Positions 19,486 to 28,309 of a DNA stretch of 64,000 nt are shown in pieces (the stretch's first letter is position 1; the number at the start of each line of letters is the position of its first letter). The stretch lies in assembly GCA_028277395.1 (NCBI GenBank), contig JANQGJ010000021.1, forward strand, positions 62,001 through 126,000, written 5' to 3'. The translations under genes and the position numbers were made by a program. The DNA is from Bacteroidales bacterium (GTDB lineage Bacteria; Bacteroidota; Bacteroidia; Bacteroidales; F082). The notes beneath the pieces were generated by a model. It was given only the letters and a program-made list of their open reading frames with translations, made no database searches and was not told the origin of the DNA.

Positions 19486-20859
19486 TTAATTATATACCCG
19501 TGATGCTTTATTTGGGTTGTCACCTTTGTTACGTCCAAGATAAGGCTGAACACATCTAAAACCTATATATGATTTCGCTGTATCCTGATACTCATATGAT
19601 CTGGCAGTTACCTGCAGGTAATAAGCAATATCTTTCCAGGAGCCTCCGCGGATTACTTTTCTCTTCATAACAGGAGGATCATCTTCTTTCGCATTATAAG
19701 TATAATTTGGATTCATATCCCAGGTAAAGTTATATGTAGCAGGATCGAATGCACTAATTGTCCATTCAGAAACATTACCTGACATATCATATAATCCCCA
19801 GTCGTTTGCAGGATAGTGTGCAGCTATTACAGTACGAATACCACCATCTGCGATGTAATTACCTCTAAGTGGTTTAAAGTTTGCCAGGAAACATCCCTTT
19901 TCATTTCTGGTATATGGTCCGCCCCATGGATATGGGTTCAGAGTATATCCGCCACGTGCTGCCCACTCCCATTCCGCTTCAGTTGGTAAACGGAATTCAG
20001 CAAGATCAACTCCACCTTTTGTACTTCTGAGATGTGCATTTAAGAATTCTGTTCTCCAAACACAAAATGCGCGTGCCTGCTTCCAGTTAACACCTACAAC
20101 AGGGTAATTGTCGTATGCAGGATGCCAAAAATACTTTTGAGTGAGAGGGTCATTGAATGAATATGTATAATCGTGTATCCAGGCAAGTGTATCCGGATAG
20201 ACTCCTATGGTTTCTTTACGAACATATACCGAACGATCACGTAAACCCTGTGGCCTGTTTGCTAATCCGGCATTTCTGTAATCAGCATCTTCTGAGAAAT
20301 CTTTTCTTGCTGCAGCATGAAGATCTACCCAGTAATACTCATACATAAGTTTTCTCGTATCGATTTCTTTACGTCTGAAAAACCTTTCATGTTCCGGTAA
20401 ATACATCTCTTCCAGGGCATCTCTAACGTCCTGATCTTCACTATTCCATTCAATATCAGTTCTCCAGTTCAGGTAAGGAGGATCATATACCTCTCCCGTT
20501 TTTTCATTCTCCTCAATAAGATATTCTTCAGGATTAACGTCTCCCAGAATAGTACGGGCAATTGAGTCTCTGACCCAATTCACGAACATTCTGTATTTAT
20601 CATTAGTAATTTCTGTTTCGTCCATAAAAAATGCAGAAACCGAAATGGTTTTAGGCTGAACTAAATGGCTATTTGTTAAATCTTCATCTCCAGCTCCCAT
20701 TGTAAAACTTCCCATGGGTACAAAAACCATCCCATATGGGTCAGGCTGATAAAACGGCTTTGATTTTTTTCTGGTGCCAACCAATTCCCCGTTTCCGGAG
20801 TTGCTACAACTTGCCAGAGTTAAAATAGCCAGTGTGTACAAAAACAATCTTTTCATCAT
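19486..20859 (-). CDS. gldK: Type IX secretion lipoprotein GldK (PorK)
   Basis: GldK is an outer-membrane lipoprotein that forms the periplasmic ring with GldN. The protein has about 457 residues. The lipobox LASC ends a short leader, and the body is a formylglycine-generating-enzyme (FGE-sulfatase) fold: FVPMGSFTMGAGDEDLTN, FRLPTEAEWEWAARGG, WGLYDMSGNVSEW and RKVIRGGSWKD. The reading frame is open 35 codons further upstream, but that part contains a promoter box and no leader, so ATG 20859 (MMKRLFLYTLAILTLASC) was chosen. Confidence 0.94.
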   Translation of the reverse strand: MMKRLFLYTLAILTLASCSNSGNGELVGTRKKSKPFYQPDPYGMVFVPMGSFTMGAGDEDLTNSHLVQPKTISVSAFFMDETEITNDKYRMFVNWVRDSIARTILGDVNPEEYLIEENEKTGEVYDPPYLNWRTDIEWNSEDQDVRDALEEMYLPEHERFFRRKEIDTRKLMYEYYWVDLHAAARKDFSEDADYRNAGLANRPQGLRDRSVYVRKETIGVYPDTLAWIHDYTYSFNDPLTQKYFWHPAYDNYPVVGVNWKQARAFCVWRTEFLNAHLRSTKGGVDLAEFRLPTEAEWEWAARGGYTLNPYPWGGPYTRNEKGCFLANFKPLRGNYIADGGIRTVIAAHYPANDWGLYDMSGNVSEWTISAFDPATYNFTWDMNPNYTYNAKEDDPPVMKRKVIRGGSWKDIAYYLQVTARSYEYQDTAKSYIGFRCVQPYLGRNKGDNPNKASRVYN

Positions 20860-20912
20860 TAAAATTTTGTTTATTACGATATTAATCCCTTTTCCTAAAT
20901 AAAATAGAGCGC

Positions 20913-20920
20913 CAAAAGTA
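20913..20920 (-). promoter_or_regulatory. -7 promoter element (TAnnTTTG) of gldK-L-M-N
   Basis: On the minus strand TACTTTTG is an exact TAnnTTTG, 53 bases upstream of the gldK start and inside the 114-base gap after porP. It suggests that gldK-N can be transcribed separately from porP. Confidence 0.45.
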
Positions 20921-20973
20921 ACAAAATATACATTCAACTTACAGATGATGCATTTTTTTTTCAATATGTCAAC

Positions 20974-21930
20974 TTACAAGTATCTGGTATTTTTGTAACT
21001 TGTCTTTGAACGATCCGTTTTAATCTTAAAACAATAATTAAGACTTATTTCATGACTTCCCGGAACACCTAATCTTTTGGTATTCACGTCATAAGCATAT
21101 CCTAATTTAAAATCTTTGTATCTCAGCCCCACGATCACGCCAACAGATTCCTGAAAACGATAGTTCAATCCTCCCCAGAATCTGCTATTGTAATTAACGA
21201 TAGTTGAGATATTATATTGTGTTGATATAAAATCACTTTGTATTAAAATTGATGGTTCAACTTCAAATCTGGGGTCGCCAGGTAATACATAAGTATATCC
21301 TCCTGTTAAATACATTGTGCGATCAGTTGATATCAATCCATCACCCTGAGGATCAAGTTTTACAAATTTAGTCATTAATAAATTCGTAAACGATAATCCA
21401 ATATAGTAATTATTTAATGATTCAAAGAAGATCCCAAAATTTGCATCAAATCGCATATCACCCTGTTCAGATGATAATATTAATACATCATTATCAACAG
21501 CTCTGTATTTCGAACCATCAATACTTCTGTTTTTAAGTACTGCACCAATTCCTATTCCCAGGGTTCCAATTGACATTTCCCTGTGGAACGAATATGAAAA
21601 AAGCATACTGATATCACCCCAGTTATAGGTGGCTCTATCCTGAATTATTGCCACTCCAACACCTCCGCGGAGTATTTTTACAGGTGAATCAAGTGTAATA
21701 AGATATGTTTCAGGAGCAGCATTCTCTCCTGTATAATAATCTTTAAATCCAGCCCATTGTTGTCGCATTAATCCATTAACACATATACCTTCACGCATTC
21801 CTGCAAAGCCAGGATTAGTGAACATTTGGGCTTCTCTGTACTGAGTAAATATTGGTGCCTGCTGACCAAAAACATTATCAAGAGATAACAGAAGAACCAA
21901 TGTCAATATGTATAAAAATAACTTCTTCAA
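20974..21930 (-). CDS. porP: Type IX secretion protein PorP/SprF family
   Basis: PorP/SprF proteins are outer-membrane barrels that work with the type IX secretion system in attaching or exporting surface proteins. The 318-residue protein has a signal peptide (cut near NVFGQQ) and the family opening QAPIFTQYREAQMFTNPGFAG, followed by alternating beta strands. It ends with a basic tail after KIKTDRSKT. It is the first gene before gldK, matching the porPKLMN order. Confidence 0.9.
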   Translation of the reverse strand: MKKLFLYILTLVLLLSLDNVFGQQAPIFTQYREAQMFTNPGFAGMREGICVNGLMRQQWAGFKDYYTGENAAPETYLITLDSPVKILRGGVGVAIIQDRATYNWGDISMLFSYSFHREMSIGTLGIGIGAVLKNRSIDGSKYRAVDNDVLILSSEQGDMRFDANFGIFFESLNNYYIGLSFTNLLMTKFVKLDPQGDGLISTDRTMYLTGGYTYVLPGDPRFEVEPSILIQSDFISTQYNISTIVNYNSRFWGGLNYRFQESVGVIVGLRYKDFKLGYAYDVNTKRLGVPGSHEISLNYCFKIKTDRSKTSYKNTRYL

Positions 21931-21952
21931 ATTATTAAAAAAAATGTGCTGG

Positions 21953-21985
21953 CTAAATTAAAAAAAACATTACTAATAACTCAAA
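21953..21985 (-). promoter_or_regulatory. Possible promoter of porP (TTTG-N21-TAATTTAG)
   Basis: On the minus strand a -33-like TTTG (21985-21982) is followed after 21 bases by TAATTTAG, one mismatch from TAnnTTTG. It lies 22 bases before the porP ATG. It is the only candidate in the window for which I see both boxes. Confidence 0.4.
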
Positions 21986-22064
21986 TCATATTACAATTGT
22001 TGTACTTTATTTATATTTTTATGTATCTTTCTGATAGTCTGTTACTTAATTAATTCTCTGATAT

Positions 22065-22619
22065 TTACAAATTAAAACTTTCGATTTCATTGTAAACTGG
22101 TCCTTTGGATGTTAAAATACTTTCATAAAGTATAAGTCTTTCAACAAATGATTCCTGAAAGAAGAGATCATGGAACTTTTTAATCTCATTATTAAATAAG
22201 ACTTTGTCCTCTATATGTTTTATTCTTCCAACTGTTAAGTGTGGTACAAAATTCTGACGATCATTTTTAAACCCTTCTATATCAAGGTTTATTATCAGAT
22301 CATTCGCAATAGTACTTAGCATTTCGTTATCAGATATTCCAAACCAGATTACTCTTGGTCTATACCTGCTGCCGAATATTCCCACATTTTTTAACTCAAT
22401 ATTAAATGAACCTGATGCTTTAATTGTACTTCTAATCACACTAGAGACAATCGGAATGCGGTCTTCGTATGTATCGCCTAAAAATTTTATTGTTACATGA
22501 AGTTTATCAGGTTCTACCCATCTGATTTTATTATAGTTAAGAGCCTGTCTTAATTCATGATATTTTTCTAAAGTATTCCCTTCCGGGATAATTTTTATGG
22601 CAATGAACAACCTTTTCAT
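22065..22619 (-). CDS. thpR: RNA 2',3'-cyclic phosphodiesterase (ThpR/LigT)
   Basis: Family members hydrolyse 2',3'-cyclic phosphates on RNA ends and can act as 2'-5' RNA ligases. The 184-residue protein carries both catalytic HxTx motifs of the 2H phosphoesterase fold: HVTI near residue 41 and HLTV near residue 127. The opening MKRLFIAIKI and the block IRWVEPDKLHVTIKFLG are family-typical. Its ATG overlaps the stop of the upstream PKD lipoprotein gene by four bases, so the two are translationally coupled. Confidence 0.9.
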   Translation of the reverse strand: MKRLFIAIKIIPEGNTLEKYHELRQALNYNKIRWVEPDKLHVTIKFLGDTYEDRIPIVSSVIRSTIKASGSFNIELKNVGIFGSRYRPRVIWFGISDNEMLSTIANDLIINLDIEGFKNDRQNFVPHLTVGRIKHIEDKVLFNNEIKKFHDLFFQESFVERLILYESILTSKGPVYNEIESFNL

Positions 22620-22996
22620 TCGATAATCACAGTATCCTGTACAATAATTGTCTTACTGGTTTCTCCTGACCATCCATGAGTATCAATGACCTTCAACCCA
22701 GCATTATATACGCCTGGTTTACCATACTTATATGTTGTCTCATAACTGGTAGTAGGAGTTGTCCAATTCTGATTACCTTCAAAATCCCAGCTAAATCTTA
22801 AAACCAACTGACTATCCTGATCATCTGTACTACCGCTTGCATTGAAATACACCAGGGTGGTTGTGTCAATATTATCAGGGCCGTAAACGAATGCTGCTTC
22901 CGGAGGTGTATTAACCTCTAGATCAGGAGAATCACTACATGACAACATTAATGATCCTGTAATTATTACAAGTGATAGTAAATATATTGTTTTCAT
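22616..22996 (-). CDS. Small lipoprotein with one PKD domain
   Basis: The 126-residue product has a leader with lipobox LSCS (Cys about residue 20) and then a single PKD/Ig-like domain. PPEAAFVYGP, YFNASGSTDDQDS and FSWDFEGNQNW are the usual PKD strands, and VYNAGLKVIDTHG closes the fold. PKD domains mediate protein or glycan contacts outside the cell. No catalytic part is present. It overlaps thpR (ATGA), but no functional link is evident. Confidence 0.8.
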   Translation of the reverse strand: MKTIYLLSLVIITGSLMLSCSDSPDLEVNTPPEAAFVYGPDNIDTTTLVYFNASGSTDDQDSQLVLRFSWDFEGNQNWTTPTTSYETTYKYGKPGVYNAGLKVIDTHGWSGETSKTIIVQDTVIIE

Positions 22997-23099
22997 TATT
23001 CTAATTAGTGGTTTGTTAAAAATGAATAAATTAGGTTTTCTTTCAATTTGCTAAAGTACATCTTTTTTCTTGTGGCAAAAAGAGGAATAAATAATTAGT

Positions 23100-23107
23100 T
23101 ATATTTG
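23100..23107 (+). promoter_or_regulatory. -7 promoter element (TAnnTTTG), probably for tRNA-Ala
   Basis: TATATTTG followed by C is a perfect TAnnTTTGy on the plus strand. It is 149 bases before the tRNA gene, with no other gene between. A TTG lies 27 bases upstream of it, further than the usual spacing, so the -33 part is unclear. Confidence 0.4.
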
Positions 23108-23256
23108 CGGCCTGAAATTATTTCAGGGATGATAGTGTTCTTATTATATTCAAGACATAATTATCAGGATATAGTTGTCAGCAATATGTAAAAATTTGCA
23201 TATTGAATATTGAAAGCTCCGGATCTTACAGAAAATCGAATTATCGGAGTAAAACA

Positions 23257-23330
23257 GGGGCATTAGCTCAGTTGGCTAGAGCGTTTGACTGGCAGTCAAG
23301 AGGTCACCGGTTCGATTCCGGTATGCTCCA
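23257..23330 (+). tRNA. tRNA-Ala (anticodon GGC)
   Basis: The 74-base cloverleaf folds by eye. Acceptor stem GGGGCAT/ATGCTCC contains the alanine identity pair G3:U70. The D stem is GCTC/GAGC, the anticodon stem is TTTGA/TCAAG with loop CTGGCAG, and the T stem is ACCGG/CCGGT with loop TTCGATT. The anticodon is GGC, reading GCC and GCT codons. The discriminator base is A and CCA is not encoded. A hairpin terminator follows. Confidence 0.97.
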
Positions 23331-23341
23331 CGAAGTAAATC

Positions 23342-23373
23342 AAAGAGTTGCATTTATTGTAGCTCTTTTTTCA
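23342..23373 (+). terminator. Terminator after tRNA-Ala
   Basis: AAAGAGTTGCA pairs imperfectly with TGTAGCTCTTT around TTTAT and is followed by a T-run. It begins 12 bases after the tRNA. Confidence 0.65.
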
Positions 23374-23692
23374 TTTTAAGAAATGTAATGATTACTGAAA
23401 ATTTTAAAACCCAAACATACTTCACTAAGATTTTCGTCTATTGTTATAAATGATTCTTAATTAAGTGGTTGGATTAGAAAGAATTGTCAAAACTTGGATA
23501 TGCTTTTTTGAAGAATTAAAATAGAGAATCGAATTAGGTTACATAAATAATTTCCATAAACAGATAAAAAATCTTTTAGAATTCAATACTACCAAAAGGT
23601 GATAAAAGAAAATAATATCAACAAAATGATCAACTGCTTAAGTCCACTTGTGAACATAACACCTTTTTTAAATCAGAAAAAAAATGTGCTTA
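23374..23692. other. Gene-free interval
   Basis: This interval lies between the tRNA terminator and the 3' end of wtpC. I see no open frame of useful length, no strong hairpin and no repeat shared with other parts of the window. Confidence 0.5.
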
Positions 23693-24739
23693 TCACTCTG
23701 AAGGAATAAATCTAACTGCTGATGATTTAAAACTGATCCAGATCCGTTTCCCAATATTCAAAGCAAGATTCTCCATTGATTCAAGTGTAACATGTGCAGT
23801 TACTTTAATACCAATATCAATTATCAGTTCCCTACCATGAACACCAGGGAAAATATCCACTATTTCTCCTTCAAAATTATTTAAAGTACTTGACTGATTC
23901 AGACTGGTTGAAACAATAACATCTTCACTTCTAAAAAGTAAACAGCCTTTTTTTGCATCAGAATCCTTATAGTGATGAATTTTCACTTTACCCTCAGCAA
24001 TTGATACATTTTTCTCAACTTCTACCGCATTGTAGAAGTTTTTAATACCGGTAAAATGAGCCAGGAATTTCGATTTGGGATTATGAAATACTTCTTTTGA
24101 AGTTCCTGTCTGTATAAGGCTACCCTGATAAATTACGGCTACCTTCTCTGCTAATGAAACCGCTTCCTCATAATCATGCGTAACATGCACCACGGTAATT
24201 CCCATCCTGTTAATCTTACGTAATATTGAACGCAACCCTTCCTTCAATTGTACATCAACAGAAGCCAAAGGTTCATCAAGGAGCAGATAATCCGGTTTAA
24301 GAATAATGGTTCTGGCCAGAGCAACCCTTTGCTGTTCACCACCCGAAAGTGTAAGAGGCATCCTTTGAAGGAGGTGTTCAATGTTCAATAGTTTTGCATA
24401 GTAATGAGCAGTTTTCTTTGCCTTCACTTTTGGTATACCAATATTTCGTAAAGGGTACATAATGTTATGCAGAACAGACATATGAGGAAATACAGCAAAA
24501 TCCTGAAATACAATTCCAATATTACGATTTTGTATTTTTTCGTGGGTTATGTCTTTACCGGACAGGAAGATTGAGCCTGAATCGGGTACTATCAGACCTG
24601 CAATTAATTCAAGCAATACCGACTTCCCCGCACCGGAAATACCAAGTATCACGAAATATTCCTTTTCCTTAATGCGTAAGCTGATATTGTTAAGAGCAAA
24701 GTCGCCAAATTTTTTACTAATATTTTTTAGTTCAAGCAT
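23693..24739 (-). CDS. wtpC: Tungstate/molybdate ABC transporter ATPase
   Basis: This 348-residue ATPase subunit of an oxyanion importer carries Walker A GISGAGKS, Q-loop VFQDFAVFP, signature LSGGEQQR and Walker B LLLDEPLASVD, followed by the H-loop HVTHD. The C-terminal 110 residues form a regulatory/TOBE-like domain, as in ModC and WtpC. Its start overlaps the permease stop by eight bases. Substrate is inferred from the binding protein WtpA in the same operon. Confidence 0.88.
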   Translation of the reverse strand: MLELKNISKKFGDFALNNISLRIKEKEYFVILGISGAGKSVLLELIAGLIVPDSGSIFLSGKDITHEKIQNRNIGIVFQDFAVFPHMSVLHNIMYPLRNIGIPKVKAKKTAHYYAKLLNIEHLLQRMPLTLSGGEQQRVALARTIILKPDYLLLDEPLASVDVQLKEGLRSILRKINRMGITVVHVTHDYEEAVSLAEKVAVIYQGSLIQTGTSKEVFHNPKSKFLAHFTGIKNFYNAVEVEKNVSIAEGKVKIHHYKDSDAKKGCLLFRSEDVIVSTSLNQSSTLNNFEGEIVDIFPGVHGRELIIDIGIKVTAHVTLESMENLALNIGKRIWISFKSSAVRFIPSE

Positions 24740-25523
24740 TGATACTTTTCTCCTTTCCTTTTACCACAACCCTCAATATTACAAAAAATGCCAGGCAAAT
24801 AATTATAAATAAAACAGCTGCCGGGCGTGCATAAGCCAAACCAAAACTGGTAAACCATTCATATACCAGTACAGGTGTAATCATCGGATGATAAGCTACA
24901 ATAACCACTGCCCCAAATTCACTCATGCCTCTTGCAAACATCATGATAAAACCCGATAATATGCTTCTCGATGCCAACGGTAATGATATAGTAAAAAATA
25001 CCTTCGCCGGAGAAGCTTTCAGATTTAACGCTACTTTTTCCAGACGTTCAGGTACGGATTCAAATCCATCACGTGCTGCGTTAAATAAAAAAGGCACGCT
25101 TACAAAAGCCATGGCAAGTGCAATACCAATAGGATGACCCACAAGATTGAGACCTACCGACCCGGCTATCTTACCAAGAATAGTGTCGCGTGAAATAAAA
25201 CCAAGCACAGCAATACCTGCTGCAGAATGCGGAATGACAATCGGAAGATCAATTATTCCGGATATTATTTTCTTACCGGGAAATTTCTTTCTTGCCATCA
25301 GGTAAGCTAAAGGGATTGTGAGAAAAGAAAAAAACAAAGTCCCACCAAATGATGTTAATATTGTAAGCCTGATACTTCCTGTAACTTCCTTGTTATGAAT
25401 AGTTTCAAAGAAATTATCAGGTGATGTTGAAAGGATCATTCCCGTTAACGGTGCTACTAAAAATAATAATAGCAACCCACTCAACAACATGAAGATTAAG
25501 TATATCGGCTGAATTTTATTCAT
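24732..25523 (-). CDS. wtpB: Tungstate/molybdate ABC transporter permease
   Basis: This 263-residue inner-membrane permease of the ModB/CysT type has about six membrane helices. The cytoplasmic EAA loop, which docks the ATPase, reads LEKVALNLKASPAKVFFTIS followed by LPLA. The start was set at ATG 25523 (MNKIQPIYLIF); a TTG at 25535 is also open. The gene overlaps the porin upstream and wtpC downstream by eight bases each, indicating tight co-translation. Confidence 0.87.
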   Translation of the reverse strand: MNKIQPIYLIFMLLSGLLLLFLVAPLTGMILSTSPDNFFETIHNKEVTGSIRLTILTSFGGTLFFSFLTIPLAYLMARKKFPGKKIISGIIDLPIVIPHSAAGIAVLGFISRDTILGKIAGSVGLNLVGHPIGIALAMAFVSVPFLFNAARDGFESVPERLEKVALNLKASPAKVFFTISLPLASRSILSGFIMMFARGMSEFGAVVIVAYHPMITPVLVYEWFTSFGLAYARPAAVLFIIICLAFFVILRVVVKGKEKSINA

Positions 25524-26829
25524 TTTTTGAAACAAACAAAGTTGGATTAATGGTTAGCATAACGAAAGCCCAATGGTTAAGCTTATTTCCATTACCTCCT
25601 TTTATAATTTCCATTGATTTTGTACCAAACATAATGGAGTACCCACCGGAAAGGTTCATATAATCATTAAACTTTTTATTAAAAGTCAGATCAATTTCAT
25701 TTCCCAAATATTTATCTATAGCCTGTGTTTCGTTTTCAGGTATATATTTGTTTTGAAGATAAAAAACATAAAACTCTGCAATGATCTTTGTATTCCTGTT
25801 GAAATTATAGTCTAACCTTGCATAAGGATTTATCAAACCGGCAAACCTGGTTGTTACCGGTATACTGAAATAATCCATGCGTCCATTGAACTTGTGACGG
25901 GCACCATAAAGTATGTCAAATGCATTACTTTTAATATTTGCGGTATCGGAGTAATCATTCCCACTCATTATTTCACACCCCAGTTGCAATTTTGTATTCC
26001 TGCTTAACTTATATTTTGTATCAATACTTAAATAATAGGCATTAACATCATTACCGGTAAATAATTTACCTCCCTGATAAAAGCCACGTGCCTCAATATC
26101 TAAACGACCTGCATTTTGTTTAAGAATTAAACCAGTTGTATAGCGATAATATAGATGATCAGGGTTATTTGGAGAAACTGTGTCTGTTACATCCACCTTT
26201 TCATGACCATCCAACAATGTGAGAGATGAGATTTGTGTGTTTTTTATTTTCTTACTCAACCACAAGATATTCAGGTTTTTGTAATATAACAAATCTGTTT
26301 CTCCATCGAAGTTATAATCAGTACCCGATATGCTTTCTTTGTCTTGGTTCCAGGCAATCAGAGCTTCAAGTTCGAAATCATCATTAATGAAACTAATTCT
26401 TGCCGCATCATGGGCAGCGCCCACCTGGTTCCAGTTAACAGCAGAGACAAGTCGGTCATTATCATACCTGACTGATTGTCTTCCCAGTTTAAGCCAAATA
26501 CTTTCTGTAAGTTTAATGTCAGCCCATATCTCATGAACTCCAACTGAGGCAACATCTTTTTTCCAAAGCTGATCTCCCCAAACCCGATAATCGAACAGAG
26601 TAAAACGGGTTACTATTTTCTCGTTTTTGTAATCAAACCTTAAGCGAGCCCTCTGGCTAACAAATACTGCTGGTAGAGCATCATCTTTTTTCAGGGTTTT
26701 GTAACCATCACGAAATTCAAAACGTGGCCTGTAAACTCCATTGATCTCAAATTCATTTTGAGCAAACATGCATGCAGGTAGCAGAAAAACAGCTAAAAGG
26801 AGCTTTTTCGAAATTGATGAAAAGTTCAT
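25516..26829 (-). CDS. Outer-membrane porin in the wtp operon (alginate-export type barrel)
   Basis: The product has about 437 residues with a signal peptide cut after CMFAQ. The body is a run of alternating amphipathic beta strands, and the segment IWADIKLTESIWLKLGRQSV resembles the alginate-export/OprB-like barrel family. It lies between the tungstate-binding protein and the permease, overlapping the latter by eight bases. I infer a channel letting tungstate or molybdate cross the outer membrane, but the family itself does not prove that substrate. GTG 26838 is an alternative start. Confidence 0.78.
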   Translation of the reverse strand: MNFSSISKKLLLAVFLLPACMFAQNEFEINGVYRPRFEFRDGYKTLKKDDALPAVFVSQRARLRFDYKNEKIVTRFTLFDYRVWGDQLWKKDVASVGVHEIWADIKLTESIWLKLGRQSVRYDNDRLVSAVNWNQVGAAHDAARISFINDDFELEALIAWNQDKESISGTDYNFDGETDLLYYKNLNILWLSKKIKNTQISSLTLLDGHEKVDVTDTVSPNNPDHLYYRYTTGLILKQNAGRLDIEARGFYQGGKLFTGNDVNAYYLSIDTKYKLSRNTKLQLGCEIMSGNDYSDTANIKSNAFDILYGARHKFNGRMDYFSIPVTTRFAGLINPYARLDYNFNRNTKIIAEFYVFYLQNKYIPENETQAIDKYLGNEIDLTFNKKFNDYMNLSGGYSIMFGTKSMEIIKGGNGNKLNHWAFVMLTINPTLFVSKNE

Positions 26830-26859
26830 TGATTTCACTGGAAAATGATTTTTAAAAAA

Positions 26860-27837
26860 TTAATTTGATGCAAAGCGTTTTAAGCTTTCAGGGATATTAT
26901 TATAGGTGTCAGATCGAGATGGAACCACATCTGGTTGTCCGTTCTTTCTCATGATTGCCAAGCCTTTACTATCATTTAATAAGTATTCAACAAACAGAAG
27001 TGCAGCCTTTTTATTGGGTGCATTTTTTGTAATAGTAACACCATAAACCATTGGTTCACCTTTCTTGGTAATCAATTCACCGGGTTTTTTACCACTTATG
27101 TCAATTGTTGCCTGCTGATAATACTCTGTCAACTCAGGATCCTTAAGGTTTATGGAATCAGGGAGGAGCACATAATCCAGCCCGTGTTGTTCAGCAACAG
27201 AACGATAGAGGAATATATAATCGATAGCGTGCGACTCCAGCAGTCCAAGCAAATCTGTCTCCTTAGGGCGTATGTAATTCAGGTCTTTAGCTAAAAGTTT
27301 TTCGGAAAGACCTTTTTCATTGTAATACATTTCAGCTAATTTACCGGTCAATACGGCTCGGTATCCACATGGATCGGCATTGGGATCTGAACGACCAAAG
27401 GCGACATCTTCTTTCAATAGTATGTTGTACCAGTTATCAGCGTTTATTTTATCAGAATGTCTTGATCCATCATGATAAACAATTGTCATTTCGTTTGAAG
27501 CGAACTTAATATTCCAGCTTGCAAAGTCAGGAATCAGGAGTTTATCAATTACAGTATAATCTGCAGAAGCCATAATATCACAATCTTTATGCAAATCGGT
27601 AATCTTACGGGCACATTTCCTACTACCTGCCCCTTCCATTATAATCTCAATATCAGGATACTGCTTATTGAATTCTGCAGCAATCTGCTTAAAAGGTACG
27701 GTTAAACTACCTGCATGAAATATTATTAATTTCTCTTTGGTTTCTGCTGTAGAAGACTTGTCAGGGCTTGTATTACAGGAAAAAACAAGCAATCCGATCA
27801 AAAAAATAAACGATGATAAAAATGGTTTTCTTTTCAT
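26860..27837 (-). CDS. wtpA: Tungstate/molybdate-binding protein WtpA
   Basis: WtpA captures tungstate or molybdate and passes it to WtpB. The 325-residue protein has a lipoprotein leader (VFSCN). Family blocks are LIIFHAGSLTVPF at the N-terminus, GAGSRKCARKITDL, ASADYTVIDKLLIP, ASNEMTIVYHD and FGRSDPNADPCGYRAVL, which are shared with the WtpA proteins first known from archaea. Tungstate is a plausible need for aldehyde:ferredoxin oxidoreductases or formate dehydrogenases in an anaerobe. It is first in the operon. Confidence 0.9.
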   Translation of the reverse strand: MKRKPFLSSFIFLIGLLVFSCNTSPDKSSTAETKEKLIIFHAGSLTVPFKQIAAEFNKQYPDIEIIMEGAGSRKCARKITDLHKDCDIMASADYTVIDKLLIPDFASWNIKFASNEMTIVYHDGSRHSDKINADNWYNILLKEDVAFGRSDPNADPCGYRAVLTGKLAEMYYNEKGLSEKLLAKDLNYIRPKETDLLGLLESHAIDYIFLYRSVAEQHGLDYVLLPDSINLKDPELTEYYQQATIDISGKKPGELITKKGEPMVYGVTITKNAPNKKAALLFVEYLLNDSKGLAIMRKNGQPDVVPSRSDTYNNIPESLKRFASN

Positions 27838-27900
27838 AAACTCACACTTCTAAATTCCATATTGATTTATTGTCGTTATGCAATCATTTACATAGCGCCG

Positions 27901-27908
27901 CGAAAGTA
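27901..27908 (-). promoter_or_regulatory. Possible -7 element of the wtp operon
   Basis: On the minus strand TACTTTCG is one mismatch from TAnnTTTG and lies 64 bases before the wtpA ATG. I saw no clear molybdenum-cofactor riboswitch in the leader. Confidence 0.3.
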
Positions 27909-28309
27909 CATAATTGTTTTTAATTAATGTTGTTGGAAATCTGCTCTCAGTATCATAAAACCCCAGTTAATAACATGCTGATTATAGAAATAATTTGAAA
28001 GAAAAAAATCTGCACAAACAATGGTAGTAAGTGATGGCTATATTAATAACATAAGGTTTGCCATAATAGCAGTTTTAGTAAAAAATCATAAGTCTGAATA
28101 ATAGTACTAAAATATGCGGAAACAACTACTTTATTCTTATATCACATATCAATTAACTCAACAGTAATCGAAGCTTGTGATATCAGTAAACATTACGTAT
28201 TAATGCAGATTTTAGGAACAAAACCGGCTATCTAATAATATTATTCAAAATACTTACAACAATTTGTCACAATTCTGAAATCCTAAGTACATACGGATAA
28301 GACACGTAA
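27909..28309. other. Gene-free interval between wtpA and the phosphoesterase remnant
   Basis: This A+T-rich stretch has no convincing open frame, tRNA or repeat. It may hold eroded sequence of the missing 5' half of the remnant that follows, but stops occur in all frames. Confidence 0.4.

Noticed and set aside
27838-28309. Molybdenum/tungsten cofactor riboswitch before wtpA
   Set aside because: No recognisable paired architecture could be drawn from the leader; a covariance-model search would be decisive.
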